NCBI GenBank assembly: GCA_016721505.1
Contig: JADKHX010000003.1
Coordinates: 434,001-498,000 of the forward strand
Origin: Rhodocyclaceae bacterium
GTDB lineage: Bacteria > Pseudomonadota > Gammaproteobacteria > Burkholderiales > Rhodocyclaceae
DNA length: 64,000 bases
Direction: 5' to 3'
Under the pieces are notes generated by a model that saw only the letters and a list, made by a program, of their open reading frames with translations, searched no databases and was not told where the DNA came from. Made by a program: the position numbers and the translations under genes. Below are positions 35,689 to 44,924 of the stretch, piece by piece (position 1 is the first letter of the stretch; the number at the start of each line of letters is the position of its first letter).

Positions 35689-37490
35689 TAGCGTTCGTCC
35701 TCGCGCTTGGCCATGGCCGACGCGAATGGAATCCAATGTAAGGGGTCGCTTCTGAATTCCAGCCATTGCGGTCGCAATTTCTTGGTAAAAGGGTAGAGCA
35801 GTCCCTGTGCATTGATTGTCCAATGCGCCGCCACCGCACCAATCACCGGATGTTTATCCCAGAGGCGTTCGCGAACCTTTATGTACTCGGGATCGCTGGT
35901 AACGCGGTTGTCGGAGAAAAAGATGAACAGTGATATCAGTGCGATGGCAACGCCGATCAAGAATTTGGCGTTGGCGACGACCTCATCGGCCAGCAAGGAG
36001 TCGGCCGCTCGAACGCGATGGAAGGTTGTCCGCTGAAAGTATTCCGCGGCGGTAAATAACATTTTGAATAGATGAGTGAACGCTCCCAGCATGGAGAAGA
36101 ACAGCGCCCAAATCGGTACCCAATAAGTCCGCCCGGCGGATTCGCCATCGCGCCCGTCTTCAAAATAACTAGCGGAAGCAAAGTTATTTATCGTGCGTTC
36201 GACATTGTGATTTTGCGTCCATTTGTACAGTTCGCGACCAAATTGTTCACGCGACATACCGACCTTAAATTGGCAATCAAAACACGCCACTTGCTTGGCC
36301 ATGTAGCTTGAAAGCGCTGGTTGTTGCAGGAACTCGTCAAGACTCAGGTTCGGACGAATTTGATCGGTACCGAACAGATCGCGCATGGAGCTAGCCCAAG
36401 CCTTATTTGCCTTGCTCAGACTCTTGTTCTTGGTGAACTCTGCCGACGCGGTCTGATATTCCTCGGCATGCATGCGCCGCAATGACGCTTCGATATCCAC
36501 AAACGCAGCATAGGAGATTGCACCGGATTGTTCGTCCCAGTCACGGTACATCAGTTCCGCGATGATGCGGGCGCGTTCACCATCAATGTGCGGCATATCG
36601 ATCACCGATCCTATAACAGGGAACAAAGCCAACGCCGCCTTGCCTTCCGGGCTGTCGGTCATTCTGGCTGAAAGATCGATTAGCTTCGGCTTGTAAATAC
36701 CTTCCTGCGCGCCACGGCGTAAGACAGACAGGGTCGCCGCCTGCTGTCGTTCCTCACCTAGCTGCTTGGACAACACCGGCGCAATACCCATTTTTTCATT
36801 GAACTGCGGTAACCAAAAGTGTGTCGTCGACAGAAATGTGACACCAGTGCCGAGGATCATCACCAAGCCGAAAACAGTCATCACCGGGCCATGCTTTTGT
36901 TCAACAATGCAACGGCGCAACCAAAGTCGCAGCATGTAAAAGCCAACTGCAACCGCTACGGTCAGGCCGGCAAGGTCTAGCGCAATTTCTGTACTTCCAC
37001 GTTTGACATAAAAGTCGATTACTTTGCCTTGAGTCAGCCAGGTCAGCGGGATGCACACCAAGCAAATGGCGGCAGTCACCAAGATGCGAATCAGCCACGG
37101 ATGGTTGCGCTTTTCGCACTGACGAAACCATTCGGTGACAAACAGCAAGGAGACGGCAATTCCGGAAATCAGTCGTCCCCAATGCTCAATGGCGGTGGTT
37201 TCTTCCTCGGTGGTTTTGCCACTGATCGTGTCCAGCAGGTGCACGCCAAAAGAAAGTTCGAACCACAAATAGAGTGGTGTGAGCACCAAAATTACCAGCA
37301 GGAAGTTGAAACGAAAACCACTCTGGCGATTACCTGGCAGCGTGTCATCCTGCTCCAGCAGACGAACTGCGAGTTGTTTGTCGTCGGCCTCGAGATCAAT
37401 GCCCTGAAGCCGGCGCGCTCCAGCACGCCGCAGATTACGTTTTTCAATGCGCTCCTTAAGAAAGCGCTGACGGCTCATCTCTCGTTTCAT
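35688..37490 (-). CDS. Large membrane protein of unknown function
   Basis: 600 residues. A basic N-terminus (about 1-25), five membrane segments in the first 230 residues (about 60-80, 105-122, 136-155, 168-190, 203-225), a hydrophilic middle of about 230 residues, and two further helices (about 465-485 and 520-540). A Cys pair in VACFDCQFK is the only cofactor-like feature. I do not recognise a family. It stands alone between two convergent or divergent units. Confidence 0.75.
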   Translation of the reverse strand: MKREMSRQRFLKERIEKRNLRRAGARRLQGIDLEADDKQLAVRLLEQDDTLPGNRQSGFRFNFLLVILVLTPLYLWFELSFGVHLLDTISGKTTEEETTAIEHWGRLISGIAVSLLFVTEWFRQCEKRNHPWLIRILVTAAICLVCIPLTWLTQGKVIDFYVKRGSTEIALDLAGLTVAVAVGFYMLRLWLRRCIVEQKHGPVMTVFGLVMILGTGVTFLSTTHFWLPQFNEKMGIAPVLSKQLGEERQQAATLSVLRRGAQEGIYKPKLIDLSARMTDSPEGKAALALFPVIGSVIDMPHIDGERARIIAELMYRDWDEQSGAISYAAFVDIEASLRRMHAEEYQTASAEFTKNKSLSKANKAWASSMRDLFGTDQIRPNLSLDEFLQQPALSSYMAKQVACFDCQFKVGMSREQFGRELYKWTQNHNVERTINNFASASYFEDGRDGESAGRTYWVPIWALFFSMLGAFTHLFKMLFTAAEYFQRTTFHRVRAADSLLADEVVANAKFLIGVAIALISLFIFFSDNRVTSDPEYIKVRERLWDKHPVIGAVAAHWTINAQGLLYPFTKKLRPQWLEFRSDPLHWIPFASAMAKREDER

Positions 37491-37897
37491 CCTAGAAATC
37501 TCAGTTGGACGCGCCCGAGTGTGCGACTGGCGAGGCGGCTGGCAAGACGCGAGGAGGACGCAGGCTCCACCCCTGCTACGACGAGCAACGAAGTCAGGCG
37601 TCGCGCCAGTCGTGCAATCGGGTGCGTAGCGTGCTCACCCAATAGTTGAGCGGCTTTGATTACTCGAAGGTCAGTGAACATGAAGGATCCCGATTGAAAA
37701 CAAGCGGTCAACTGAGGTTTCTAGGATCATATAAATCGCCGGAGTAATTTTGGCTGAGGGCGTAGCTTAACCGTTTGCCGAACGCAATTCGGCGGAATTC
37801 ATTTTGACGGTTCTCCGATACACTCTATCCTTGCCAGACAAGCACTCAAGATGGCAGCAATACCAGCCAACTCAGCACAAATTTGGAGGCCAGCAAC
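37491..37897. other. Intergenic region of about 400 bp with palindromic element
   Basis: Between the large membrane-protein gene and the DUF1254 gene. Holds the inverted-repeat element at 37510-37626; I see no convincing gene in the remainder. Confidence 0.6.
37510..37626. repeat. About 117-bp element with 29-bp imperfect terminal inverted repeats
   Basis: The left arm (CGCGCCCGAGTG, CGACTGGCGAGGCG) and the inverted right arm (GGCGTCGCGCCAGTCGTG, ATCGGGTGCG) pair with about six mismatches over 29 bp. The core (GAGGAGGACGCAGG ... GACGAGCAACGAAGTC) has no long reading frame. Size and ends are MITE-like, or it may be a large extragenic palindrome. Only one copy is in this window. Confidence 0.6.
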
Positions 37898-39331
37898 ATG
37901 AACCAAAAAATTCGCAATACTTTGCACCAAATACTGACCGCAGTAATGCTGGCATGGTTTGGACTTTTTGCCCCTGTCATCACCGCAGCGACAACGCCAC
38001 TGACGACAGAAGAGGTACAAGATCTCGCTGTTGACGCCTACATTTATGCCTATCCACTGGTAATTATGGAAATTACCCGGCAAGTCTCGACCAATGTTGG
38101 GGCCGCGACAAGCACTGGGCGGATGAATGCCCCGATGAATCAGTTTGGACATGCCACGGTGTTTCCAGATGACCGCTTTGAGGCGGTGGTGCGCGCCAAC
38201 GCCGACACGCTGTATTCGTCGCTTTGGTACGACGTCAGCAAAGAACCATTGATCGTTAGTGTTGCTGATTCTGGCGGCCGTTATTATCTTTTGCCGTTGA
38301 TGGACATGTGGACAGAAGTTTTTGCTTCGCCCGGCAAGCGCACAACCGGAACCGGGGCACAGACTTTCGCCATCGTTGGCCCAAATTGGAAAGGCAAGTT
38401 GCCGCCGAACATGAGCTCATACCGCTCGCCGACAGGGATGGGCTGGGTCATTGGGCGCACGCAAACCAATGGCGTTGCTGACTTCTCTGCAGTGCATGCA
38501 TTTCAAGCCGGGCTGAAGACATCGCTACTGTCGGCGTGGGGTAAGCCAGCCAAAGCGGCACCAGCCGCAAGCGTGAATCCAGCACAAGACCTGAGCGCAC
38601 CAGTTGAGCAAATAGCGAAGATGGATACAGCAAAATTCTTCGCTTTGTTTGGTCGCCTGTTGAAGGACAACCCGCCGCATTCAGTCGACTATCCGATCCT
38701 AGAACGGATGGCGCGAATCGGGATTGTTGCGGGCAAGGATGTGGATGTGACCAAACTTGCGCCTGATGTCCAGGCAGCACTCGCTGCTGCACCTGCGGTG
38801 GCGCAAAAGAAAATCGCCAATGCGGTGCGTCGTTCAGGCAATCGCGCCAACGGTTGGCGCACGACCTTGAGCCCGGTCGGCACCTACGGTGCAGAGTATT
38901 TGGGACGCGCGGTGATTGCGTATTTCGGTCTGGGCGCCAATGTTGCCGAGGACGCGATCTACCCATCTGCCTTTACCGATGCAGATGGCAAGCCCTATGA
39001 CAGCGGCGCCAAATACGTGAGGCATTTCGATAAGGACAACCTACCGCCGGTGCGCGCGTTTTGGTCGCTGACAATGTACAACGACCGCCAATTCTTTGCC
39101 GCCAATCCGATCAAGCGTTTTGCTATCGGCGATCGCGATGCGATGAAGTACAACGCCGATGGTTCGCTCGATCTGTATATCCAACGTGATGCGCCTACCG
39201 CCGACAAGCAAAGCAATTGGCTGCCGGCACCCGCCAGCGGTGGTTTCACCATGAATCTGCGTTTGTATTGGCCCAAACCAGCGGCGCTTGATGGCACATG
39301 GCTCGCGCCGCCGGTCAAGCGGGTTGAGTAG
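37898..39331 (+). CDS. DUF1254 domain-containing exported protein
   Basis: About 477 residues, ATG at 37898 with GGAGG 8 nt upstream. Signal peptide (about 1-30, ending PVITAATT). Two domains: DUF1254 (about 40-180, DAYIYAYPLVIMEITRQ, MNQFGHATVFPDD, RANADTLYSSLWYDVSKEP) and the C-terminal DUF1214 (about 340-477, TMYNDRQFFAANPIKRFAIGD). Family function is not established; often periplasmic and near catabolic genes. Confidence 0.9.
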   Translation: MNQKIRNTLHQILTAVMLAWFGLFAPVITAATTPLTTEEVQDLAVDAYIYAYPLVIMEITRQVSTNVGAATSTGRMNAPMNQFGHATVFPDDRFEAVVRANADTLYSSLWYDVSKEPLIVSVADSGGRYYLLPLMDMWTEVFASPGKRTTGTGAQTFAIVGPNWKGKLPPNMSSYRSPTGMGWVIGRTQTNGVADFSAVHAFQAGLKTSLLSAWGKPAKAAPAASVNPAQDLSAPVEQIAKMDTAKFFALFGRLLKDNPPHSVDYPILERMARIGIVAGKDVDVTKLAPDVQAALAAAPAVAQKKIANAVRRSGNRANGWRTTLSPVGTYGAEYLGRAVIAYFGLGANVAEDAIYPSAFTDADGKPYDSGAKYVRHFDKDNLPPVRAFWSLTMYNDRQFFAANPIKRFAIGDRDAMKYNADGSLDLYIQRDAPTADKQSNWLPAPASGGFTMNLRLYWPKPAALDGTWLAPPVKRVE

Positions 39332-39365
39332 GTGGTCCAATATGCATCGTTCGATTTGCGCTGTA

Positions 39366-39395
39366 ACAACAGCGTGATATCAGCACCAACTCACC
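39366..39395 (-). repeat. Short dispersed repeat, copy 9 (upstream of crotonase gene)
   Basis: AACAACAGCGTGATATC then AGCACCAACTCACC. Somewhat decayed in the right module. Lies directly before the ribosome binding site of the crotonase gene. Confidence 0.75.
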
Positions 39396-39414
39396 AACTT
39401 TTTCGGAGTGTGAA

Positions 39415-40203
39415 ATGAGCACCAATTCTCTTCTCGTAGAAGCCCGCGGTCACGTCTTGATGATCGGTCTCAATCGTCCTGAAAAGCGCAATGCGTTTGA
39501 CTTGGACATGTATCGCGAATTGACACTCGCCTATGGTGAGCTCAGCCGCAATCATGAGCTGCGCGTCGGCGTGGTCTATGCGGTTGGCGATCACTTCACA
39601 GGCGGCCTGGATTTGCCGAAATGGGCGCCTTCATTTGCGTCGGGAAAATTTCCGGATCTCGAAGATGGCGCGCTCGATCCGTTTGGCTTGACCGGAACAG
39701 CGGTAGTGCGCAAGCCGGTGATCTACGCCGTGCAGGGAATTTGTTTCACCATCGGCATTGAGTTGATGCTCTCGGCCGATATCCGCATTGCCGCCACCGA
39801 TACGCGTTTTGGTCAGATTGAAGTCAAGCGCGGCATCTATCCGGTTGGCGGCGCGACCATCCGTTTCTTTCAAGAAATTGGTTGGGGAAATGCCATGCGC
39901 TATCTGTTGACCGGCGATGAAATGAGTGCACAGGAAGCCTATCGGATGGGTATGGTGCAGGAGCTGGTTGCGCCGGGTCAGCAATTGACGCGTGCATTGG
40001 AGCTTGCGGATACCATTGCCAATCAGGCACCACTGGCAGTGCAGGCTACGCTGCATTCCGCACGTCTGGCGCGAGCCGAGAGTGACGCCGCTGCTGCCGA
40101 ACGTTTGATGCCGGATTTGGCGCCGCTGTTTGCCAGTGAAGATGTCAAAGAAGGTATGGCTTCGTTTGTCGAGCGGCGTGCCGCAAAATTTGTGGGGCGC
40201 TAA
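39415..40203 (+). CDS. Enoyl-CoA hydratase/isomerase (crotonase) family protein
   Basis: 262 residues with the crotonase fold: NRPEKRNAFDLDMYREL (substrate CoA region), GGLDLPKW (first oxyanion-hole region), AVQGICFTIGIELMLSADIRIA (second oxyanion hole; the usual G-G-G is modified to F-T-I-G). It is not clear whether the catalytic Glu pair is complete, so isomerase, hydratase or another crotonase reaction is possible. The acyl-CoA dehydrogenase gene starts 5 bp after the stop, indicating an acyl-CoA degradation unit. Confidence 0.9.
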   Translation: MSTNSLLVEARGHVLMIGLNRPEKRNAFDLDMYRELTLAYGELSRNHELRVGVVYAVGDHFTGGLDLPKWAPSFASGKFPDLEDGALDPFGLTGTAVVRKPVIYAVQGICFTIGIELMLSADIRIAATDTRFGQIEVKRGIYPVGGATIRFFQEIGWGNAMRYLLTGDEMSAQEAYRMGMVQELVAPGQQLTRALELADTIANQAPLAVQATLHSARLARAESDAAAAERLMPDLAPLFASEDVKEGMASFVERRAAKFVGR

Positions 40204-40208
40204 ACCAG

Positions 40209-42008
40209 ATGAGCCTGCCTTTAATCAATCCACGCGAACTCGCCTTTCAACTTTACGAACTCTTGCCCACCGCCGAGCTGACTCAGCGCGAACGTTTTGC
40301 TGATCACAGCAGGGATACTTTCGATGCCGCCATCGATACTGCGCGACGGGTCGCCGAAGATTACTTTGCGCCGCATCACCGCGAGGTCGACGAACACGAG
40401 CCGGTTTTCGAAGACGGCGTGGTGACCATGTTGCCGCAAGTAAAAGTTGCACTCGATGCCTATGCCGAGTCTGGATTTTTAGCGGCGCATCACGATTTCG
40501 AGCTCGGTGGCATGCAGCTGCCGCAGGTAATCATGCAAGCGATTCAAGGCACGTTCCAAGTCGCTAACATTGCAACGCAGTCGTATGCCTTACTGACTGT
40601 TGCGGCAGGTAACGTGATCCATCATTTCGGCACGCCGCAACAAAAACAGCGCTTCTTGCCAGCCATGCTTGACGGCCGCTTTACCGGCACTATGTGTCTG
40701 ACCGAGCCACACGCCGGATCGTCACTGGGCGACTTGCGTACCAGTGCAGAACTTCGAGAAGACGGCACTTACGCCATCACCGGCAACAAGATTTTTATCT
40801 CCGGCGGCGACCATGAGCTGAGCCAAAACATTGTGCACTTGGTGTTGGCAAGAATCAAAGGCGCTCCTGGCGGAACACGCGGGATTTCACTATTTATCGT
40901 GCCGAAATTCTTGGTGGATGACAACGGCGTCGTTGGCGAGCGCAATGATGTAGCGCTGGCCGGTCTGCTGCACAAAATGGGCTGGCGCGGAACCACGTCG
41001 ACCATGTTGAACTTCGGCGAAAGACGCGGCGCCACCGGCTATTTGATTGGTGAGCCAAATCAAGGCCTGCGCTATATGTTCCACATGATGAACGAGGCGC
41101 GCATCGGTGTCGGCATGGGCGCCACCATGCTCGGCTACGCCGGCTACCAGCACTCGCTCGACTACGCGCGCAATCGTCCACAAGGGCGTCCGCCGCAAGC
41201 CAAGGATTTTGATACGCCGCAGCGGCCGATCATCGAGCATGCCGACGTGCGCAACATGTTGCTCAAACAGAAGGCCTACGTCGAAGGGGCATTGGCACTG
41301 GAGTTGTACTGTGGCGCTTTGGTTGACGACATCGCTACCGGCGACGATCAGCAGCGCGATGCAGCCAATCTGCTGCTTGATTTGCTGACGCCATTAGCCA
41401 AATCCTGGCCATCACAGTATTGCCTCAAGGCCAACGAGCTGGCGATCCAGATTCTTGGCGGCTATGGCTACACCCGCGATTATCCGGTCGAGCAGTACTA
41501 CCGTGACAATCGCTTGAATCCTATCCACGAAGGCACCAACGGCATTCAGGCGATAGATTTGCTGGGGCGCAAGGTCGCGCAACACAAAGGTGCGGCGCTG
41601 GCGTTGCTGCAAGCGCGAATTGGCGAAACGGTGACTGCCGCGGCAGGTTTGGAAGTTTGTGCGCCGCTGGCGCATTCATTGCAGCAAAGCGTCGAATTGC
41701 TCGAGGAATTGACCGCGCACTTGCTCAGGTCTTTCGCCTCCGCAGGTGTCGATGCGGTGCTTGCCAATGCCTCCGTGTACCTCGATCTTTGTGGCCGTAT
41801 CCTGATCTCGTGGATGTGGCTTCGGCAGGCAGTCGTCGCCGAGCGTGGCTTGGCAACAGCGACTGGTGATGACGGCGATTTCTACCGTGGCAAGTTGCAA
41901 GCGGCGCGTTACTACATCACCTGGGAGTTGCCGGAGATTTACCCTCAGGCTGAGATACTTCGACGGATTGATCCGACCTGTCTCGAGATGCAGGATGCCT
42001 GGTTCTGA
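40209..42008 (+). CDS. Acyl-CoA dehydrogenase, long (about 600 aa) type
   Basis: FAD-dependent alpha,beta-dehydrogenation of an acyl-CoA. 599 residues, matching the longer FadE/DmdC-like group with an extra C-terminal domain. Visible: MCLTEPHAGSSLGDLRT (FAD/substrate loop), a mid-domain GTRGISLFIVPK, catalytic-base region EGTNGIQAIDLLGRK and QILGGYGYTRDYPVEQYYRD. The length and layout agree with 3-methylmercaptopropionyl-CoA dehydrogenase as well as with medium/long-chain enzymes. Confidence 0.92.
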   Translation: MSLPLINPRELAFQLYELLPTAELTQRERFADHSRDTFDAAIDTARRVAEDYFAPHHREVDEHEPVFEDGVVTMLPQVKVALDAYAESGFLAAHHDFELGGMQLPQVIMQAIQGTFQVANIATQSYALLTVAAGNVIHHFGTPQQKQRFLPAMLDGRFTGTMCLTEPHAGSSLGDLRTSAELREDGTYAITGNKIFISGGDHELSQNIVHLVLARIKGAPGGTRGISLFIVPKFLVDDNGVVGERNDVALAGLLHKMGWRGTTSTMLNFGERRGATGYLIGEPNQGLRYMFHMMNEARIGVGMGATMLGYAGYQHSLDYARNRPQGRPPQAKDFDTPQRPIIEHADVRNMLLKQKAYVEGALALELYCGALVDDIATGDDQQRDAANLLLDLLTPLAKSWPSQYCLKANELAIQILGGYGYTRDYPVEQYYRDNRLNPIHEGTNGIQAIDLLGRKVAQHKGAALALLQARIGETVTAAAGLEVCAPLAHSLQQSVELLEELTAHLLRSFASAGVDAVLANASVYLDLCGRILISWMWLRQAVVAERGLATATGDDGDFYRGKLQAARYYITWELPEIYPQAEILRRIDPTCLEMQDAWF

Positions 42009-42044
42009 ACTTCTGCGCGGAGTGACTGCTTGCGCGCCTAAATC

Positions 42045-42983
42045 ATGAGCGCCGAAATGGTTGGAGTGATTTCCGAAATCTGGCGCTATCCGGTCAAATC
42101 AATGGCCGGGGAGCGGCTGATGGCAGTCGATGTCCAAGCCGGGACCATGGGTCTGCTTGGAGATCGCGGTTGGGCCTTGCGCGACGATACGGCTGGCGAG
42201 ATTCGTGGCGCAAAAAACTTTCCGACCTTGATGCTGTGTTCGGCCCGCTATCTTGAGCCGCCAGGCATCGACCATGTGCCTCACGTGGCGATTACGCTAC
42301 CGGACGGCAGGAGTATCCGTAGTGATGATCCGCAGGTGAATCGAATCTTGTCGGAATTCCTCGGGCATGCGGTCTCGCTGATGCCGTTGCAGCCGGCAAG
42401 CAACAAGGCGCACTATCGTCGTGCACAACCCGGCTCGTCCTTGATCGGCAAAATCGCCCATAGCCGTTGGCGGCCATGGTTCGAGAAACTGCTGCCTTAT
42501 ACGAAGCTTGAGCGCGACACACGCGAGCTGCTCAGTCGGGAGGCAGGCGAACCTTCGCTGGATTACTCGACCATTCCGGCCGATCTGTTCGAGTTCACTT
42601 CACCGCCTGGCACCTACTTCGACCTTTGGCCGCTGCACCTCATGACGACAGCTTCACTGGCTGAGATGGAAAGAGTCAATCCGAAAGCGGTATGGGATGT
42701 GCGCCGGTTTCGTCCCAACTTTCTGATCTCAACAGCGCCGGAACAAAGTGGCTTGGTTGAGGCCGAGTGGGGTGGACGCCGGCTTAGTCTGGGTAGTCTG
42801 CAGTGTCAGATGAGTGTGCCCACGATTCGCTGTGGGATGACCGCGCATGCCCAAAGCGAGCTAGCAAAAGATCCATCAGTGCTGCGCTCGATCGTGCGCG
42901 AAGCGGGGCAAAATTTGGGCGTTTACGGCAGTGCTGCACAGTCTGGTCGCGTGCGCGTGGACGATACCGTTGTTTTGCATTGA
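42045..42983 (+). CDS. MOSC domain-containing protein
   Basis: 312 residues: an MOSC N-terminal beta barrel (about 5-120, YPVKSMAGERLMAVDV, GLLGDRGWALRD) and a MOSC core (about 130-305). MOSC proteins bind molybdenum cofactor or transfer sulfur; YcbX- and mARC-like members reduce N-hydroxylated compounds. The Cys residues usually coordinating Mo are not obvious here apart from Cys in PTIRCGMTAH, so a catalytic role is only likely. 36 bp after the acyl-CoA dehydrogenase gene. Confidence 0.88.
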   Translation: MSAEMVGVISEIWRYPVKSMAGERLMAVDVQAGTMGLLGDRGWALRDDTAGEIRGAKNFPTLMLCSARYLEPPGIDHVPHVAITLPDGRSIRSDDPQVNRILSEFLGHAVSLMPLQPASNKAHYRRAQPGSSLIGKIAHSRWRPWFEKLLPYTKLERDTRELLSREAGEPSLDYSTIPADLFEFTSPPGTYFDLWPLHLMTTASLAEMERVNPKAVWDVRRFRPNFLISTAPEQSGLVEAEWGGRRLSLGSLQCQMSVPTIRCGMTAHAQSELAKDPSVLRSIVREAGQNLGVYGSAAQSGRVRVDDTVVLH

Positions 42984-43263
42984 AGTGGCTTCAAACCTTG
43001 CATGCATTGCGCTTGCCAAATTAAGAAATGGCCGAATCCCGGCCGCTTCAATTTCTACGCTTCGCAGCGGGGATAGAAGATTTGTTGGAAACCGCAGCAG
43101 TGATGGGCGCGATGCGATTTTATTGTCTGCCCGCAGGGTGCAACATGCGACGGCGCAGAGTGCGCCTATTGCACGACCGCTTTGTCGCTGTTATTTTTTT
43201 GATTTGTGCTTTTTCATAACTACCAATTGAACCACCAGTGATCAAATCGAAAGCGAGGAAAAA

Positions 43264-44904
43264 ATGTTAGGACTAATGCAAGGGCGACCATTACTTATTT
43301 CGACTTTGATCGAACATGCCGCAAAGTGTCATCCGGCAGCTGAGATTGTTTCGCGCACCAGTGAAGGCCCTGTGCATCGCTGCACTTACGGCGATATCCA
43401 CCGGCGTTCCAAACAATTGGCCAATGCGTTAACCGCGCTGGGTGTATCTCCCGGTGATCGCATCGCCTCATTGGCATGGAATGGCTTTCGGCACATGGAA
43501 ATGTACTTCGGTGTGTCGGGTACCGGCGCGGTGTTGCACACCATCAACCCGCGGCTGTTCCCCGAACAGATTGAGTACATCGCCAATCACGCCGAGGATC
43601 AATATTTGTTTTTCGACCTGGGGTTTTTGCCGCTGATCGAGAAGCTTGCGCCCGCGTTGAAGACGATCAAGGGCTTTGTACTGATGACGGATCGCGCGCA
43701 CATGCCTGCCGATGGCACGCTCGATTTAATTTGTTATGAGGACTTGATCAACGCCCACAGCAGCGACTACGATTGGCCGACGTTTGACGAAAACACTGCC
43801 TCATCACTGTGCTACACCTCCGGCACCACGGGCAACCCCAAGGGCGTGTTGTATTCGCATCGCTCATCCCTGCTGCACGCCATGCTCACCTGTTCGGTAG
43901 ATGGCCTCGCCTTGGGAACCGCCGAGACCGCGCTACTCATCGTGCCGATGTTTCATGTGAACGCGTGGGGCATGCCGTATGCCGGTGCGATGTGCGGCGC
44001 CAAGTTAGTAATGCCCGGCCCGGCGCTTGACGGCGCAAGTGTTTATGCCTTGATGCGAGATGAAAAAGTGACGCTCGCTTTGGGAGTGCCCACGGTGTGG
44101 CTGATGCTTTTCGGTCACGTCGATGCGAACCGGTTAGTGCCGAAAACAGACCTTGTGCTGCGTCGTGTGGTGATCGGCGGATCAAGCGCGCCGCGCGCCA
44201 TGAGCGAGCGATTCGAAACCAACTTTGGCGCATTTGTCATACACGCCTGGGGCATGACAGAAATGTCGCCGCTCGGCACGGTTTGCAATCTACTGCCCAA
44301 ACATCGCGATTTCACGCTTGAGCAACGTTTAGATATTCAAGCAAAACAGGGCCGCGCGGTGTTTGGTGTGGACATGTGCATTAAAGACGACGATGGCAAA
44401 TTGCTGCCCAATGATGGCAAAGCCTTCGGCCACCTGATGGTGCGTGGACCGTGGATAGTTGAAAGTTACTATCGCGGCGAAGGCGGAGAAATTCTCGATG
44501 CCGATGGCTACTTCGACACCGGCGATGTAGCAACCATCGATCCCGACGGCTACATGCAAATCACCGACCGCAGCAAAGACGTTATCAAGTCCGGCGGCGA
44601 ATGGATTTCGTCGATTGATTTAGAAAACGCCGCCGTCGGACACCCCGCTGTGGCCGAGGCAGCAGTCATCGGCGCGGCTCACGCCAAATGGCAAGAGCGC
44701 CCGTTAATGATCGTGGTGAAGAAGGCAAATCAGGAGTTAAGTAAAGAAGATCTGCTCAAATTCCTGGACGGAAAAATCGCCAAATGGTGGATGCCGGATG
44801 ACGTGGTTTTCGTCACTGAACTACCGCACACCGCGACGGGGAAATTGCAGAAGATGAAATTGCGTGAGCAGTTCAAAGACCACCGTTTGCCCACCGACGC
44901 GTAA
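43264..44904 (+). CDS. Acyl-CoA synthetase (AMP-forming), medium/long-chain or methylmercaptopropionate type
   Basis: ATP-dependent activation of a carboxylic acid to its CoA ester. 546 residues. AMP-binding P-loop CYTSGTTGNPKGVLYSHRS, the GWGMTE motif as HAWGMTEMSPLG, hinge ITDRSKDVIKSGGEWIS and the C-terminal Lys in HTATGKLQKMKLR. The N-terminus (MLGLMQGRPLLISTLIEHA) resembles the DmdB/AlkK group. GAGGAAAAA ribosome binding site. The preceding 280-bp gap holds no recognisable gene. Confidence 0.93.
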   Translation: MLGLMQGRPLLISTLIEHAAKCHPAAEIVSRTSEGPVHRCTYGDIHRRSKQLANALTALGVSPGDRIASLAWNGFRHMEMYFGVSGTGAVLHTINPRLFPEQIEYIANHAEDQYLFFDLGFLPLIEKLAPALKTIKGFVLMTDRAHMPADGTLDLICYEDLINAHSSDYDWPTFDENTASSLCYTSGTTGNPKGVLYSHRSSLLHAMLTCSVDGLALGTAETALLIVPMFHVNAWGMPYAGAMCGAKLVMPGPALDGASVYALMRDEKVTLALGVPTVWLMLFGHVDANRLVPKTDLVLRRVVIGGSSAPRAMSERFETNFGAFVIHAWGMTEMSPLGTVCNLLPKHRDFTLEQRLDIQAKQGRAVFGVDMCIKDDDGKLLPNDGKAFGHLMVRGPWIVESYYRGEGGEILDADGYFDTGDVATIDPDGYMQITDRSKDVIKSGGEWISSIDLENAAVGHPAVAEAAVIGAAHAKWQERPLMIVVKKANQELSKEDLLKFLDGKIAKWWMPDDVVFVTELPHTATGKLQKMKLREQFKDHRLPTDA

Positions 44905-44924
44905 CCCGCCGAGGCGATTAAACG

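Noticed and set aside
37487..37711. Minus-strand 74-codon frame
   Set aside because: It consists mostly of the inverted-repeat element and overlaps the start of the 600-residue protein gene.
43028..43219. Plus-strand 63-codon frame before the acyl-CoA ligase
   Set aside because: No ribosome binding site or family match; it fits a spacer with small hairpins.
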